Source: Nocardioides dongkuii (GTDB lineage Bacteria > Actinomycetota > Actinomycetes > Propionibacteriales > Nocardioidaceae). From it: 64,000 nt of DNA. The notes beneath the pieces are model-generated. The model did no database searches, was not told the origin of the DNA, and saw only the letters and a program-made list of their open reading frames with translations. Positions within the stretch are counted from its first letter, which is position 1. Each line of letters opens with the position of its first letter. A program made the translations under genes and the position numbers. Location: NCBI RefSeq assembly GCF_014127485.1, contig NZ_CP059903.1:806001-870000 (forward strand). The letters run 5' to 3'. Shown piece after piece: positions 47,709-55,216 of the stretch.

Positions 47709-48864
47709 GGCGCACCCCCCGCTGCGTGACCCAGTGGGCCACCCGCTGCCGGACCCCGTGCCGCGACGCGAGCCGGGCGAGCGCCGCCAGCAGGACCAGC
47801 GCCGAGACGCCGGCGAAGAGCAGGCCGGCGCGGTCCTGCTCGGACTGCGCCGCGGCCGCGGGCGCCACGTCGGCGCCGGTGACGGCGAACCGCACGGAGG
47901 GCGGGTCCGCCACGCCGTGGACGCGCAGCTCGTGCGTGCCGGTGACGGTGTCCTCGGGGAGCGTGAGGACGCCGGCGACGCCCCCATCGGCGCCGACGAG
48001 GAACGGACCGGCTCCGGCGGCGCCGTCGTCCAGCACGACCGTCACCTGGCGGCTGGGCGGCAGCCCGGTCGCGGTGAAGGCCAGCACGTTCCCCACTGCG
48101 GCGGACGCCCGGTCCACCTCGAGGGCCGCGGGCGCGCTCGCGCCGGTGGCCGCGCCGCCGCCGGGCGTGGTCGCCGCGGGGACGTCGGGGGACCCGGGCG
48201 CCGCGGCGGGGGCGGTCGCGCCGGCTTCCGGCGTCGCCGAGGCGGCGGGGTCGGCCGGGGTGGCCGGAGTGGCGGCGCCGGACGGCGGCGGACCCCCGTC
48301 CTGCAGGGAGGCGACCCGCACGGGGGTGAAGGTCTCGTTGCGGGCGTTGTCGACCCCGTGGGCGCCGACGGTGATGATGCCGCAGGTCAGCTTCCGGCAG
48401 TCGACGGTGCGGACCCCGTCGTCCTGGTCGTAGGCGCGGAAGGTGGCGCCGGGGACCACCAGGCTCGTCGACCAGGCACCGGAGGCGGAGATGGTCCCGC
48501 CGTTGGCCGACCCGGCGGTGTCCGAGCCGGGGAACGACACGAACTTCTGGAAGCCCTGGTTCTCGCGCTCCTGGCTGTCGGGGACGTACCAGTAGTCCAC
48601 ACCGGACGCGCCGCCCTGGCTCGGCCGCCACGACCCGTCGACGGCGCCGAAGAAGACGTAGATGCCGCCGTGGCCGCCGCGGACCGACTGGAACCCGCTG
48701 CCGCGCACGGTCAGCGTGGTGGCGTACGTCGGGTCGACCACGGAGTCGCCGTCGGGATTGGCGACGGTGACACGCGAGGCCGCCTGGGCGGGGCCGGCTG
48801 GGACGACGAGCGGCCCGGCGAGGGCGAGCAGGAGGGCGGGGAGCAGCCTGGTCAACGCGGGCAC
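47698..48864 (-). CDS. Uncharacterised anchored surface protein of the haem operon, 388 aa
   Basis: 388 residues from the GTG at 48864 with a GAGGAGG site. A signal peptide (about 1-28) is followed by a domain with YATTLTVRGSGFQSVRGGHGGIYVFFGAVDG, VDYWYVPDSQERENQGFQKFVSFPG and CRKLTCGIITVGAHGVDNARNETFTPVRV. A Pro/Ala linker, a second Ig-like domain (about 250-330), a transmembrane helix and a basic tail follow. The GxYVxxG and AHxxxN pattern resembles the second module of the 463-residue HtaA protein. It has no classical HtaA domain. It is probably a haem receptor or relay. Confidence 0.85.
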   Translation of the reverse strand: MPALTRLLPALLLALAGPLVVPAGPAQAASRVTVANPDGDSVVDPTYATTLTVRGSGFQSVRGGHGGIYVFFGAVDGSWRPSQGGASGVDYWYVPDSQERENQGFQKFVSFPGSDTAGSANGGTISASGAWSTSLVVPGATFRAYDQDDGVRTVDCRKLTCGIITVGAHGVDNARNETFTPVRVASLQDGGPPPSGAATPATPADPAASATPEAGATAPAAAPGSPDVPAATTPGGGAATGASAPAALEVDRASAAVGNVLAFTATGLPPSRQVTVVLDDGAAGAGPFLVGADGGVAGVLTLPEDTVTGTHELRVHGVADPPSVRFAVTGADVAPAAAAQSEQDRAGLLFAGVSALVLLAALARLASRHGVRQRVAHWVTQRGVRRAA

Positions 48865-49646
48865 GGGGCCTCCTCGAGCGAGCGGGCGCGGACCGGGACG
48901 ACCACGAGGCGCCCGGCGTGCTCGACGACGTCGACCGGGTGGCCGTAGACGTCGCTGAGCAGGTCGCCGGTGAGGACGGCGGCCGGCGGGCCGTCGGCCC
49001 GGACCCGGCCCTCCGCGAGCACGCACACCCGGTCGGCGTACGCCGCGGCGAGCGAGAGGTCGTGCAGCACGACGACCGCGGCGGCTCCGGCCCGGACGGT
49101 GCGCCGCAGCACCTCCAGGAGCGCCTCCTGGTGCCGGATGTCGAGGGCGGCGGTCGGCTCGTCGAGGAGCAGCACCGGCGTCTCCTGGGCGAGCAGCCGG
49201 GCGAACGACGACCGGGCCTGCTCGCCGCCGGAGAGGGTCGGGAAGAGCCGCTCGGCGAGCTCGGTGACCTCGGCGCGGTCCATCGCGCTCGCCACCGCGC
49301 GGTCGTCGTCGTCGGCCTGCGGGGTGCGGTGCCAGGGGGAGCGGCCCATCCGGACGACGTCCTGGACCCGGAACCCGAAGGCGAGCCCCTGCTTCTGCAG
49401 CTGCACGGCACGCAGCCGGGCCAGGTCGCGGGCCGCGTGCCGCGCGAGCGCCCGGCCGCCGAGCTCGACGGTGCCGGAGCTCGGCGCCACGTCGCCCGAC
49501 AGCACCCCGAGCAGCGTGGACTTGCCGGCGCCGTTCGGGCCGACCAGGGCGAGCAGCTCGCCGGGCCGCACCGTCACGTCGACGCCGTCGAGGATCGGGG
49601 TGCCCTCGATGAGCACCCCGACGCCGCGGGCCGCGAGCGCGGTCAC
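48852..49646 (-). CDS. hmuV: HmuV, haem ABC transporter ATP-binding protein
   Basis: 264 residues from the GTG at 49646. Walker A is LVGPNGAGKSTLLGVLSGDVAPSSGTV, the Q-loop VQLQKQGLAFGFRV, the signature PTLSGGEQARSSFARLLAQ, Walker B VLLLDEPTAALD, and the switch His is in VVLHDLSLAAAYADRV. These are features of the FecE/HmuV class. It powers haem import through HmuU. It overlaps hmuU by four bases and the unknown surface protein gene by 13. Confidence 0.95.
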   Translation of the reverse strand: MTALAARGVGVLIEGTPILDGVDVTVRPGELLALVGPNGAGKSTLLGVLSGDVAPSSGTVELGGRALARHAARDLARLRAVQLQKQGLAFGFRVQDVVRMGRSPWHRTPQADDDDRAVASAMDRAEVTELAERLFPTLSGGEQARSSFARLLAQETPVLLLDEPTAALDIRHQEALLEVLRRTVRAGAAAVVVLHDLSLAAAYADRVCVLAEGRVRADGPPAAVLTGDLLSDVYGHPVDVVEHAGRLVVVPVRARSLEEAPCPR

Positions 49647-50725
49647 GCCCAGCCCCCCGCCGTACGACGGGCGCGGCGCAGCAGCCAGAAGAAGAACGGC
49701 CCGCCGACCAGCGAGGTGATCATGCCGATCGGGAGGTCGGCGTACTCCACGGCGGTCCGTGCCCAGACGTCGGCGACGACCAGGAGCACCGCGCCGCCCA
49801 GGGCGCTGGCCGGCACGAGCAGACGGTGGCCGGGGCCGGCGACCAGGCGGACCAGGTGCGGCACGACCAACCCGACGAAGGCGATGATCCCGCAGAACGC
49901 GACCGCGGCGGCCGTGAGCACCGCGACCACGACGATGACCCCCAGCCGGAGCCGCTCGACGTCGACGCCGACGTGGCGGGCCGCCCGGTCGCCGAGGGCG
50001 AGGAGGTCGAGCCGGGGGGCGAGCAGGAGCGCGACCGCGATCCCGCCGAGGGCGAGCGGCGCGACGACGCCCACCTGCTCCCACCGCGAGCCGTTGAGGC
50101 TGCCCAGCTGCCAGAAGACGATCTCCTCGCGGGCCTGGGTGTCGCCGAGGAACATCAGGAAGGCCAGCGCGGCGCTGGTGACCGCGTTGAGCGCGATGCC
50201 GGTGAGCACCAGCGTCACGACCTCGGTGCGGCCGCCGTCGCGCGACATCAGGTAGACGAGCAGGGTCGCGACGAGGCCGCCGACGAAGGCGCACGCCGCG
50301 ACCGTCCAGGTGCCGACGAAGGCGAGGTCGAAGACGATCACCGACGCGGCGCCGACCGCGGCTCCGGACGAGACCCCGACGACGCCGGGCTCGGCGAGCG
50401 GGTTGCCGAAGACGCCCTGCATCAGCGCGCCCGCGGTGGCGAGCGCGGCGCCCGCCAGCGCCGCCATCGCGACGCGCGGGAACCGGACCTGCCACAGCGT
50501 GCTCTCGCCCTGCGGGTGGGTGGGGAGCGGGCCCCAGTCCAGGCCGAGGCTGTGCAGCACGGCCCCGACGACCTCGGACGGTGGGACGTCGAGCTGGCCG
50601 TGCCCGGCGCCGACCACGAGCGCGACGAGGAGCGCGACGCCCAGCCCGCCGAGGAGGCCGACCCGGCCGGCCACGACGCGCGGCGACGTCCGCGGGCGCG
50701 CCGGTGCGGGGAGGACGGCGGTCAC
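49643..50725 (-). CDS. hmuU: HmuU, haem ABC transporter permease (FecCD family)
   Basis: 360 residues with about ten transmembrane helices. FecCD hallmarks are present: FPRVAMAALAGAALATAGALMQGVFGNPLAEPGVVGVSSGAAVGA, VLTGIALNAVTSAALAFLMFL, FWQLGSLNG, and AFCGIIAFVGLVVPHLVRLVAGPGHRLLVPASALGGAVLLVVADVWAR. It forms the channel for haem across the membrane. It overlaps hmuT and hmuV by four bases each. Confidence 0.95.
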   Translation of the reverse strand: MTAVLPAPARPRTSPRVVAGRVGLLGGLGVALLVALVVGAGHGQLDVPPSEVVGAVLHSLGLDWGPLPTHPQGESTLWQVRFPRVAMAALAGAALATAGALMQGVFGNPLAEPGVVGVSSGAAVGAASVIVFDLAFVGTWTVAACAFVGGLVATLLVYLMSRDGGRTEVVTLVLTGIALNAVTSAALAFLMFLGDTQAREEIVFWQLGSLNGSRWEQVGVVAPLALGGIAVALLLAPRLDLLALGDRAARHVGVDVERLRLGVIVVVAVLTAAAVAFCGIIAFVGLVVPHLVRLVAGPGHRLLVPASALGGAVLLVVADVWARTAVEYADLPIGMITSLVGGPFFFWLLRRARRTAGGWA

Positions 50726-51834
50726 GACACCGCGTCCGGGGCGTACGTCGCGACGGCCAGCGCGTCGAGCACGGCGGCCGTGCCGGGACCGAAGCCCAGG
50801 ACCGCACCGTCGTCCATCGCGACGAAGCGCCGGTTGCGGCCGGCCGGCGTCTCGGCGAGGGCCGGCAGCCGCTCGAGCAGTCCCTCGACGCCGCCGGCGG
50901 ACGTGAGCCCGCCGCTCATCATCAGCACCAGGTCGGGCTGCGCGGCCACGAGCCCCTCGTCGGTCAGCGGCTTCATGCCGTTCCAGCCGATCTCCTCGGC
51001 CACGTCGTACCCGCCGATCGCCTCGATCAGGGAGTCGGCGCCGGAGCCCTCGCCGAACATGTAGTAGACGCCCGACTGGCCGCGCACGTAGAGGAAGACC
51101 ATCCGCAGCCGCTGCCCGTCGTCGGCCGGCGCGACCGCCTCGATCTGCGCGCGCACCTCGTCGATCTCGGTCCGGGTCCGCTCCGCGAGCTGCGCCCCCT
51201 CCTCGGGTACGCCCAGGGCCTCGGCGACGTCGCGAACCAGGCTGGCGACGTTGTCGAGGCCGCGGTCGGGCTCGAGGACGACGACCGGGATGCCGGCGTC
51301 GCGCACCTGCAGGACGACGTCCCAGGGGCCGAGCGAGGTGTCGGTGATGAGCAGCGTCGGGTCCAGCCCGAGGATCGTCTCGGCGGAGAGGTCGTGACCC
51401 TCCTGGGTGACCAGGGGCAGGTCGCGCAGGCCCTCGGCCCGGGTGGACACGTCCCGTCCCACCAGGGTGTCCGCGAGGCCGAGCTCGGCCACGGTGCGGG
51501 CCAGCGTGCCGTGGACGTCGAGGGCCAGCACCCGGCTGGCGTCGGTCACGGTGACCTCGGTGCCCTGGGTGTCGGTCAGCGTGACGGGGAGCTGCTGCTC
51601 GGGTGCCTCCGCGATCGGGTCGACGGCGTCGTCCGGCGCGACCACCACCTCGCCCTCCCAGTCGCGGGGGTCGGCGAGCGGCTCGACCTCGGTGAGCGCC
51701 GGCGGGACGGCCGGCTCGGTGGCGTCCGCGCCGACCGCGCGCTCACCGGTGGAGATGCCGCAGCCGGCGAGCAGCAGGAGGGGGACGAGGGCGACGGAGG
51801 CCGCGGCGGCACGGCGGACGAGAGGGCGGAACAC
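50722..51834 (-). CDS. hmuT: HmuT, haem-binding lipoprotein of the ABC importer
   Basis: 370 residues from a GTG at 51834. A lipoprotein signal (VALVPLLLLAGC) gives lipidated Cys25. The mature domain is a type III substrate-binding fold: SRVLALDVHGTLARTVAELGLADTLVGRDVSTRAE, LSAETILGLDPTLLITDTSLGP and DEGLVAAQPDLVLMMSGGL. It collects haem from surface HtaA proteins and passes it to HmuUV. It is the first gene of the six-gene operon, 21 bases from a strong IdeR iron box. Confidence 0.94.
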   Translation of the reverse strand: MFRPLVRRAAAASVALVPLLLLAGCGISTGERAVGADATEPAVPPALTEVEPLADPRDWEGEVVVAPDDAVDPIAEAPEQQLPVTLTDTQGTEVTVTDASRVLALDVHGTLARTVAELGLADTLVGRDVSTRAEGLRDLPLVTQEGHDLSAETILGLDPTLLITDTSLGPWDVVLQVRDAGIPVVVLEPDRGLDNVASLVRDVAEALGVPEEGAQLAERTRTEIDEVRAQIEAVAPADDGQRLRMVFLYVRGQSGVYYMFGEGSGADSLIEAIGGYDVAEEIGWNGMKPLTDEGLVAAQPDLVLMMSGGLTSAGGVEGLLERLPALAETPAGRNRRFVAMDDGAVLGFGPGTAAVLDALAVATYAPDAVS

Positions 51835-51854
51835 CGAGGTAAGGTAACACTAAA

Positions 51855-51873
51855 TTAGGCAAGCCTTACCTAT
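51855..51873. promoter_or_regulatory. IdeR/DtxR iron box between hmuT and haem oxygenase
   Basis: TTAGGCAAGCCTTACCTAT agrees at 17 of 19 positions with the iron-box consensus TWAGGTTAGSCTWACCTWA. It sits in an A/T-rich island between the divergent hmuT (start 51834) and haem oxygenase (start 51970) genes. One dimer pair could repress both. A weaker half-site (GGTAAGGTAAC) lies next to it at about 51837. The regulator gene ideR is at 15772-16458. Confidence 0.88.
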
Positions 51874-51969
51874 GGTCTGGACCGTTCTGACAAGGTGTCC
51901 AAATCTTTTTGACAGCCTGTCCGAACCCAGGTTCGATAGCGCCGAGTCCCCCAGCTCTGAGGAGAGCCC

Positions 51970-52647
51970 ATGACCGTGCTCGACGCCGGCCCCGCCGCGC
52001 CCGCCCTGTCCGTCGCGATGCGGGAGGGGTCGAAGGCCGAGCACGAGGACGCCGAGGGCTCCACGTTCATGGCCGAGCTGCTCGACGGCCGCATCTCCGA
52101 GGCCGGGTACGCCGCGTACCTGCGCCGGCTGCGCGTCGTCTACGCCGCCATGGAGCCCGTGCTGCGCGACCGGCGGGACGACCCGCTGGTCGCGGCCGTG
52201 CACGACCCGGCCCTGGAGCGGCTCGCCGCGATCGACGCCGACCTCGACCACTGGGCCCCCGGCGAGCCCCGTGAGCTGGACGCCGGCGACTCGCCCGCGG
52301 CCGCGGCGTACCGCGCCCGGCTGGTGGGGGCCGACTGGGGCGGCGCCCTGGTCGCCCACCACTACACCCGCTACCTCGGCGACCTCTCCGGCGGCCAGGC
52401 GATCGGGCGGGTCCTGGACCGCGCCTTCGAGCTCGACGGTGCGGGCACGGCGTTCTACGCGTTCCCCGAGATCCCCAAGCCGAAGCCGTACAAGGACGCC
52501 TACCGCGCCCGCCTCGACGCGCTCGGCCTGCCCCGCGAGGACGTCGACCGCGTGGTCGCCGAGGTGAAGACGGCGTTCCGCCTCAACCAGGGGCTGTTCA
52601 CCGAGCTCGGGGAGCAGCTCGACCGCTACCGGCGCCTGCCGGCCTGA
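51970..52647 (+). CDS. hmuO: Haem oxygenase (HmuO-type, biliverdin-producing)
   Basis: 225 residues. The proximal haem ligand is His25 in MREGSKAEHEDAEGSTFM. The distal helix has YTRYLGDLSGGQAIGRVL with the Gly motif. FYAFPEIPKPKPYKDAYRARLDAL is the conserved region that follows. It opens haem with O2 and electrons to give biliverdin, CO and iron, so the organism can use haem as an iron source. It is divergent from hmuT across the iron box. Confidence 0.96.
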   Translation: MTVLDAGPAAPALSVAMREGSKAEHEDAEGSTFMAELLDGRISEAGYAAYLRRLRVVYAAMEPVLRDRRDDPLVAAVHDPALERLAAIDADLDHWAPGEPRELDAGDSPAAAAYRARLVGADWGGALVAHHYTRYLGDLSGGQAIGRVLDRAFELDGAGTAFYAFPEIPKPKPYKDAYRARLDALGLPREDVDRVVAEVKTAFRLNQGLFTELGEQLDRYRRLPA

Positions 52648-52681
52648 TCTCCCGCCCGCGGCCGCCGTGCCGGGTGGTCCG

Positions 52682-53623
52682 TCAGCACACCAACGCGTGG
52701 TCGACCGACAGGTCGGCGTCGGTGGCGGTGAGGAACCGCGACATCAGGCCGGCGACGTACGCCGGCTCCTCCATGTGCGGGGAGTGCCCGACGTCGGTCA
52801 GCACCCGGGTGTCCCAGTCGGGGCGCAGAGTTTCGGCGGTCGCCGCCGCGCCTGCGGGCAGCACCCGGTCCAGCTCGCCGTGCAGGACCAGGACGGGGCA
52901 CCCGGCGCCGGCGATCGCGTCGCGGTAGGTCTCGCCGTGGGTGACCAGGAGGCCGACCGACCGCGCGGCCTCGATGAACGTGGCGGAGGGGTCCTCGCCG
53001 GCCTCGAGGGCGAGCTCCAGCTCGGCCGCGAGCGCGGGGGCGAGGCGGGCGGCCTGCTCGAGGGAGCCGCAGGTACGCCGCAGGCCGTTCATCACGTGCT
53101 CGACGGTGCCCGCGCGGCTGAGCCGGCGGCGCAGCGCCTGCCGTCCCGCCCAGGGCCACAGGCACATCGCGACGTGGGGGAGCACGGCGGCGCTGATGGT
53201 GACTGCGCGCTGCGGCATGGGCGGAGCGAGCAGGATCATCCGCTCGACCCGGTCGGGGAGCGACGCGGCGGCCAGCAGGCTCGCGGCCGCGCCCATCGAG
53301 TGGCCCACCAGGGTCACGGGCTCGTCGAGCTGCTCGACGATCCGCGCGAGCACGTCGGAGGAGTCCAGGACCGCGGTGCTGCGTCCGGCGGCGGGGGAGC
53401 GGCCGTGGCCGGGGAGGTCCACCGCGAGGACCCGGTGGTCGGCCGTCAGCTGCGCGGCGAGCGAGCCCCACCCGGCGTGCGAGCTGGCCAGGCCGTGCAC
53501 CAGGACCAGCAGTGGTGCGCCGGCCGGGCCGCCGAAGTCGGCCACGTGGACCGGGCCGTCCGCGTCGATGAAGGTGGAGGTCAAGGTCGAGCTGGAGACC
53601 GACGACGACGCAGAGAGGGCCAC
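52682..53623 (-). CDS. Alpha/beta-hydrolase
   Basis: 313 residues. VLVHGLASSHAGWGSLAAQL is the oxyanion region, VLAVDLPGHGRSP the second motif, and VTLVGHSMGAAASLLAAA the nucleophile elbow with Ser at about 114. LVLHGELDRVLPAG carries the acid Asp and VLTDVGHSPHMEEP the His. The catalytic triad is complete. Substrate and pathway cannot be predicted. It is monocistronic, convergent with haem oxygenase. Confidence 0.92.
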   Translation of the reverse strand: MALSASSSVSSSTLTSTFIDADGPVHVADFGGPAGAPLLVLVHGLASSHAGWGSLAAQLTADHRVLAVDLPGHGRSPAAGRSTAVLDSSDVLARIVEQLDEPVTLVGHSMGAAASLLAAASLPDRVERMILLAPPMPQRAVTISAAVLPHVAMCLWPWAGRQALRRRLSRAGTVEHVMNGLRRTCGSLEQAARLAPALAAELELALEAGEDPSATFIEAARSVGLLVTHGETYRDAIAGAGCPVLVLHGELDRVLPAGAAATAETLRPDWDTRVLTDVGHSPHMEEPAYVAGLMSRFLTATDADLSVDHALVC

Positions 53624-53723
53624 GAGCGCTCACTTCCTCCCAGCGAGGACCCGATGCGCCTCGACACAGGAGAGATGTGCCCCCTCCTGACCGCAATTAT
53701 GCGGACTTCTTTACCGACGTTCG

Positions 53724-54113
53724 TCACACCCCGTCCGGGCGGCCCGCCGACCCGGACGCGGACGCGGTCGTGCCCCGGCGCCACGGCAGCGTGCCCTCGA
53801 GCTCCACCTCCAGCGAGAAGCTCAGGAAGGTCCGCACCAGCACGATCAGCCCGAGCGCGGCGGCGCTCCGCAGCGTCGGGTCCACGGTGATCGTCATGAC
53901 GATGTCGGCGATGATGAGCAGCTCCAGGCCCAGCAGGATCGCGCGCCCCACGTTGCGGCGGGCCTCCTCGTACACCTCGCCCGCCTCCCTGCGCCGCAGG
54001 GAGAGGCCGGCGCGCACGAAGGCGGCGAGCGAGCCGAGGACGAGGATCGCGACGCCGCCGATCTCGAACCCGTGGACGACGGCCTCCATCAGCTCGTCGA
54101 AGCCGATCTCCAT
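53724..54113 (-). CDS. DUF1622 family membrane protein
   Basis: 129 residues with three hydrophobic helices: IGGVAILVLGSLAAFVRAGL, NVGRAILLGLELLIIADIVMTITVD and LRSAAALGLIVLVRTFLSFSLEVELEG. GLELLIIADIV and VLVRTFLSFSLEVE are the DUF1622 signature. Its function is unknown. It follows the metallo-beta-lactamase gene in the same direction with an 11-base gap, so they are probably cotranscribed. Confidence 0.88.
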   Translation of the reverse strand: MEIGFDELMEAVVHGFEIGGVAILVLGSLAAFVRAGLSLRRREAGEVYEEARRNVGRAILLGLELLIIADIVMTITVDPTLRSAAALGLIVLVRTFLSFSLEVELEGTLPWRRGTTASASGSAGRPDGV

Positions 54114-54124
54114 GCCGGGGCCGC

Positions 54125-54925
54125 CTAGCTCGCGGCGGCGAGGGAGACGACCTCGCCGCGGTCGACGGGACGGACCTGGGTGCGCAGCCCGCGCCGGGCG
54201 CAGGTGGCGAGGAAGTCGCTGAGCGGCGAGCGGAAGACCGTGTAGTCGTCGTGGTGGACCGGGACGGTGACGGTGGGGTCAAGGAGCGCGGCGAGGTCGG
54301 CGCCCTGCTCGGCGTCCATGGTCACCAGGAGCCCGAGGGCGCGGGTCCCGCCGAGGTGCAGCACCGCCGCGTCCAGCGGGCCGGTGCGCTCGACGACCTC
54401 GCGCAGCCAGGGCCGGTACAGGGTGTCCCCGCTGAGGTAGAGGCGGAACGGCGCGTCGGCGCCGGGCCGGCGCAGCTCCAGGACGCTGCCCATCACCGGC
54501 GGCAGCAGGTGCTTGGCCGGGCCGGGGCCGTGGACGCCGGGGGCCGACGTCACGGTCAGCTGCCACCCGTCGCGGTCCAGGGTGACGGTCTCCCAGGTGC
54601 GCAGGTCCCGGGCCTCCGCGAAGCCCCACGTCCGCAGCTTCCGGGCGGCCGCCGGGGTGGTGAGCACGGGCAGCTCGCGGGTCAGCTCGGCGCGGGCGAT
54701 CCGGTCGAAGTGGTCGCCGTGCAGGTGGGAGAGCACGACCGCATCCAGCGCGGGGAGGTCGGCCGGCTGCCGCGACGGCTCGGTCAGCCGCTTCGAGAAC
54801 AGACCCTTGCCGAGGTACGCCCGCTGGCCGCGGTGCAGGAAGTTGGGATCGGTCAGCAGCGAGAACGGACCGAGGCGCAGGATCGTCGTCGCCGTCCCGA
54901 TGAACTCGAGGGTGGTCTCCGGCAT
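54125..54925 (-). CDS. Metallo-beta-lactamase fold hydrolase (UlaG-like)
   Basis: 266 residues from the ATG at 54925. FIGTATTILRLGPFSLLTDPNFLHRG and VVLSHLHGDHFDRIA carry the HxHxDH metal motif. LYLSGDTLYRPWL, AAVLHLGG and VPVHHDDYTVF give the later metal ligands. It resembles the UlaG/NAPE-PLD-like MBL branch, which cleaves phosphodiesters or lactones. The substrate is unknown. It diverges from the SNF2 helicase. Confidence 0.9.
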   Translation of the reverse strand: MPETTLEFIGTATTILRLGPFSLLTDPNFLHRGQRAYLGKGLFSKRLTEPSRQPADLPALDAVVLSHLHGDHFDRIARAELTRELPVLTTPAAARKLRTWGFAEARDLRTWETVTLDRDGWQLTVTSAPGVHGPGPAKHLLPPVMGSVLELRRPGADAPFRLYLSGDTLYRPWLREVVERTGPLDAAVLHLGGTRALGLLVTMDAEQGADLAALLDPTVTVPVHHDDYTVFRSPLSDFLATCARRGLRTQVRPVDRGEVVSLAAAS

Positions 54926-55216
54926 GACCGCGGGTTCCCGGGACGGTGTGCGCCCAAACGCGCGCCGGTTGGGCGCGCGGCCCCTGCCGTTGGTAACCTG
55001 ACCCGGCAGGTGGTCCGCGGTTCCCAGCGGTTGGCGCAGCCGGACCACCACACCACGCACCTCCGAGCCGGCGGATCCCGCGGCCGGCGCGAGGAGCGCA
55101 CCACGGCGATCACCCGGCCGGGACCACCAGTGTCCGGCCCCGTCCACTCGTCCGCGGGGCCGCGCGCGGTGGTCACCCGGTTGGCCGGCTCTGCCCGGCA
55201 CGTGGAGGAGGGGTCC
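54926..55216. other. 291-bp divergent gap upstream of the SNF2 helicase
   Basis: No gene is supported. GGTGGTCCG (55009-55017) faces CGGACCACC (55041-55049), a perfect 9-bp inverted repeat with a 23-base spacer. It could be a leader hairpin or a binding site. A GGAGGAGGGG ribosome binding site precedes the helicase start. Confidence 0.55.
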
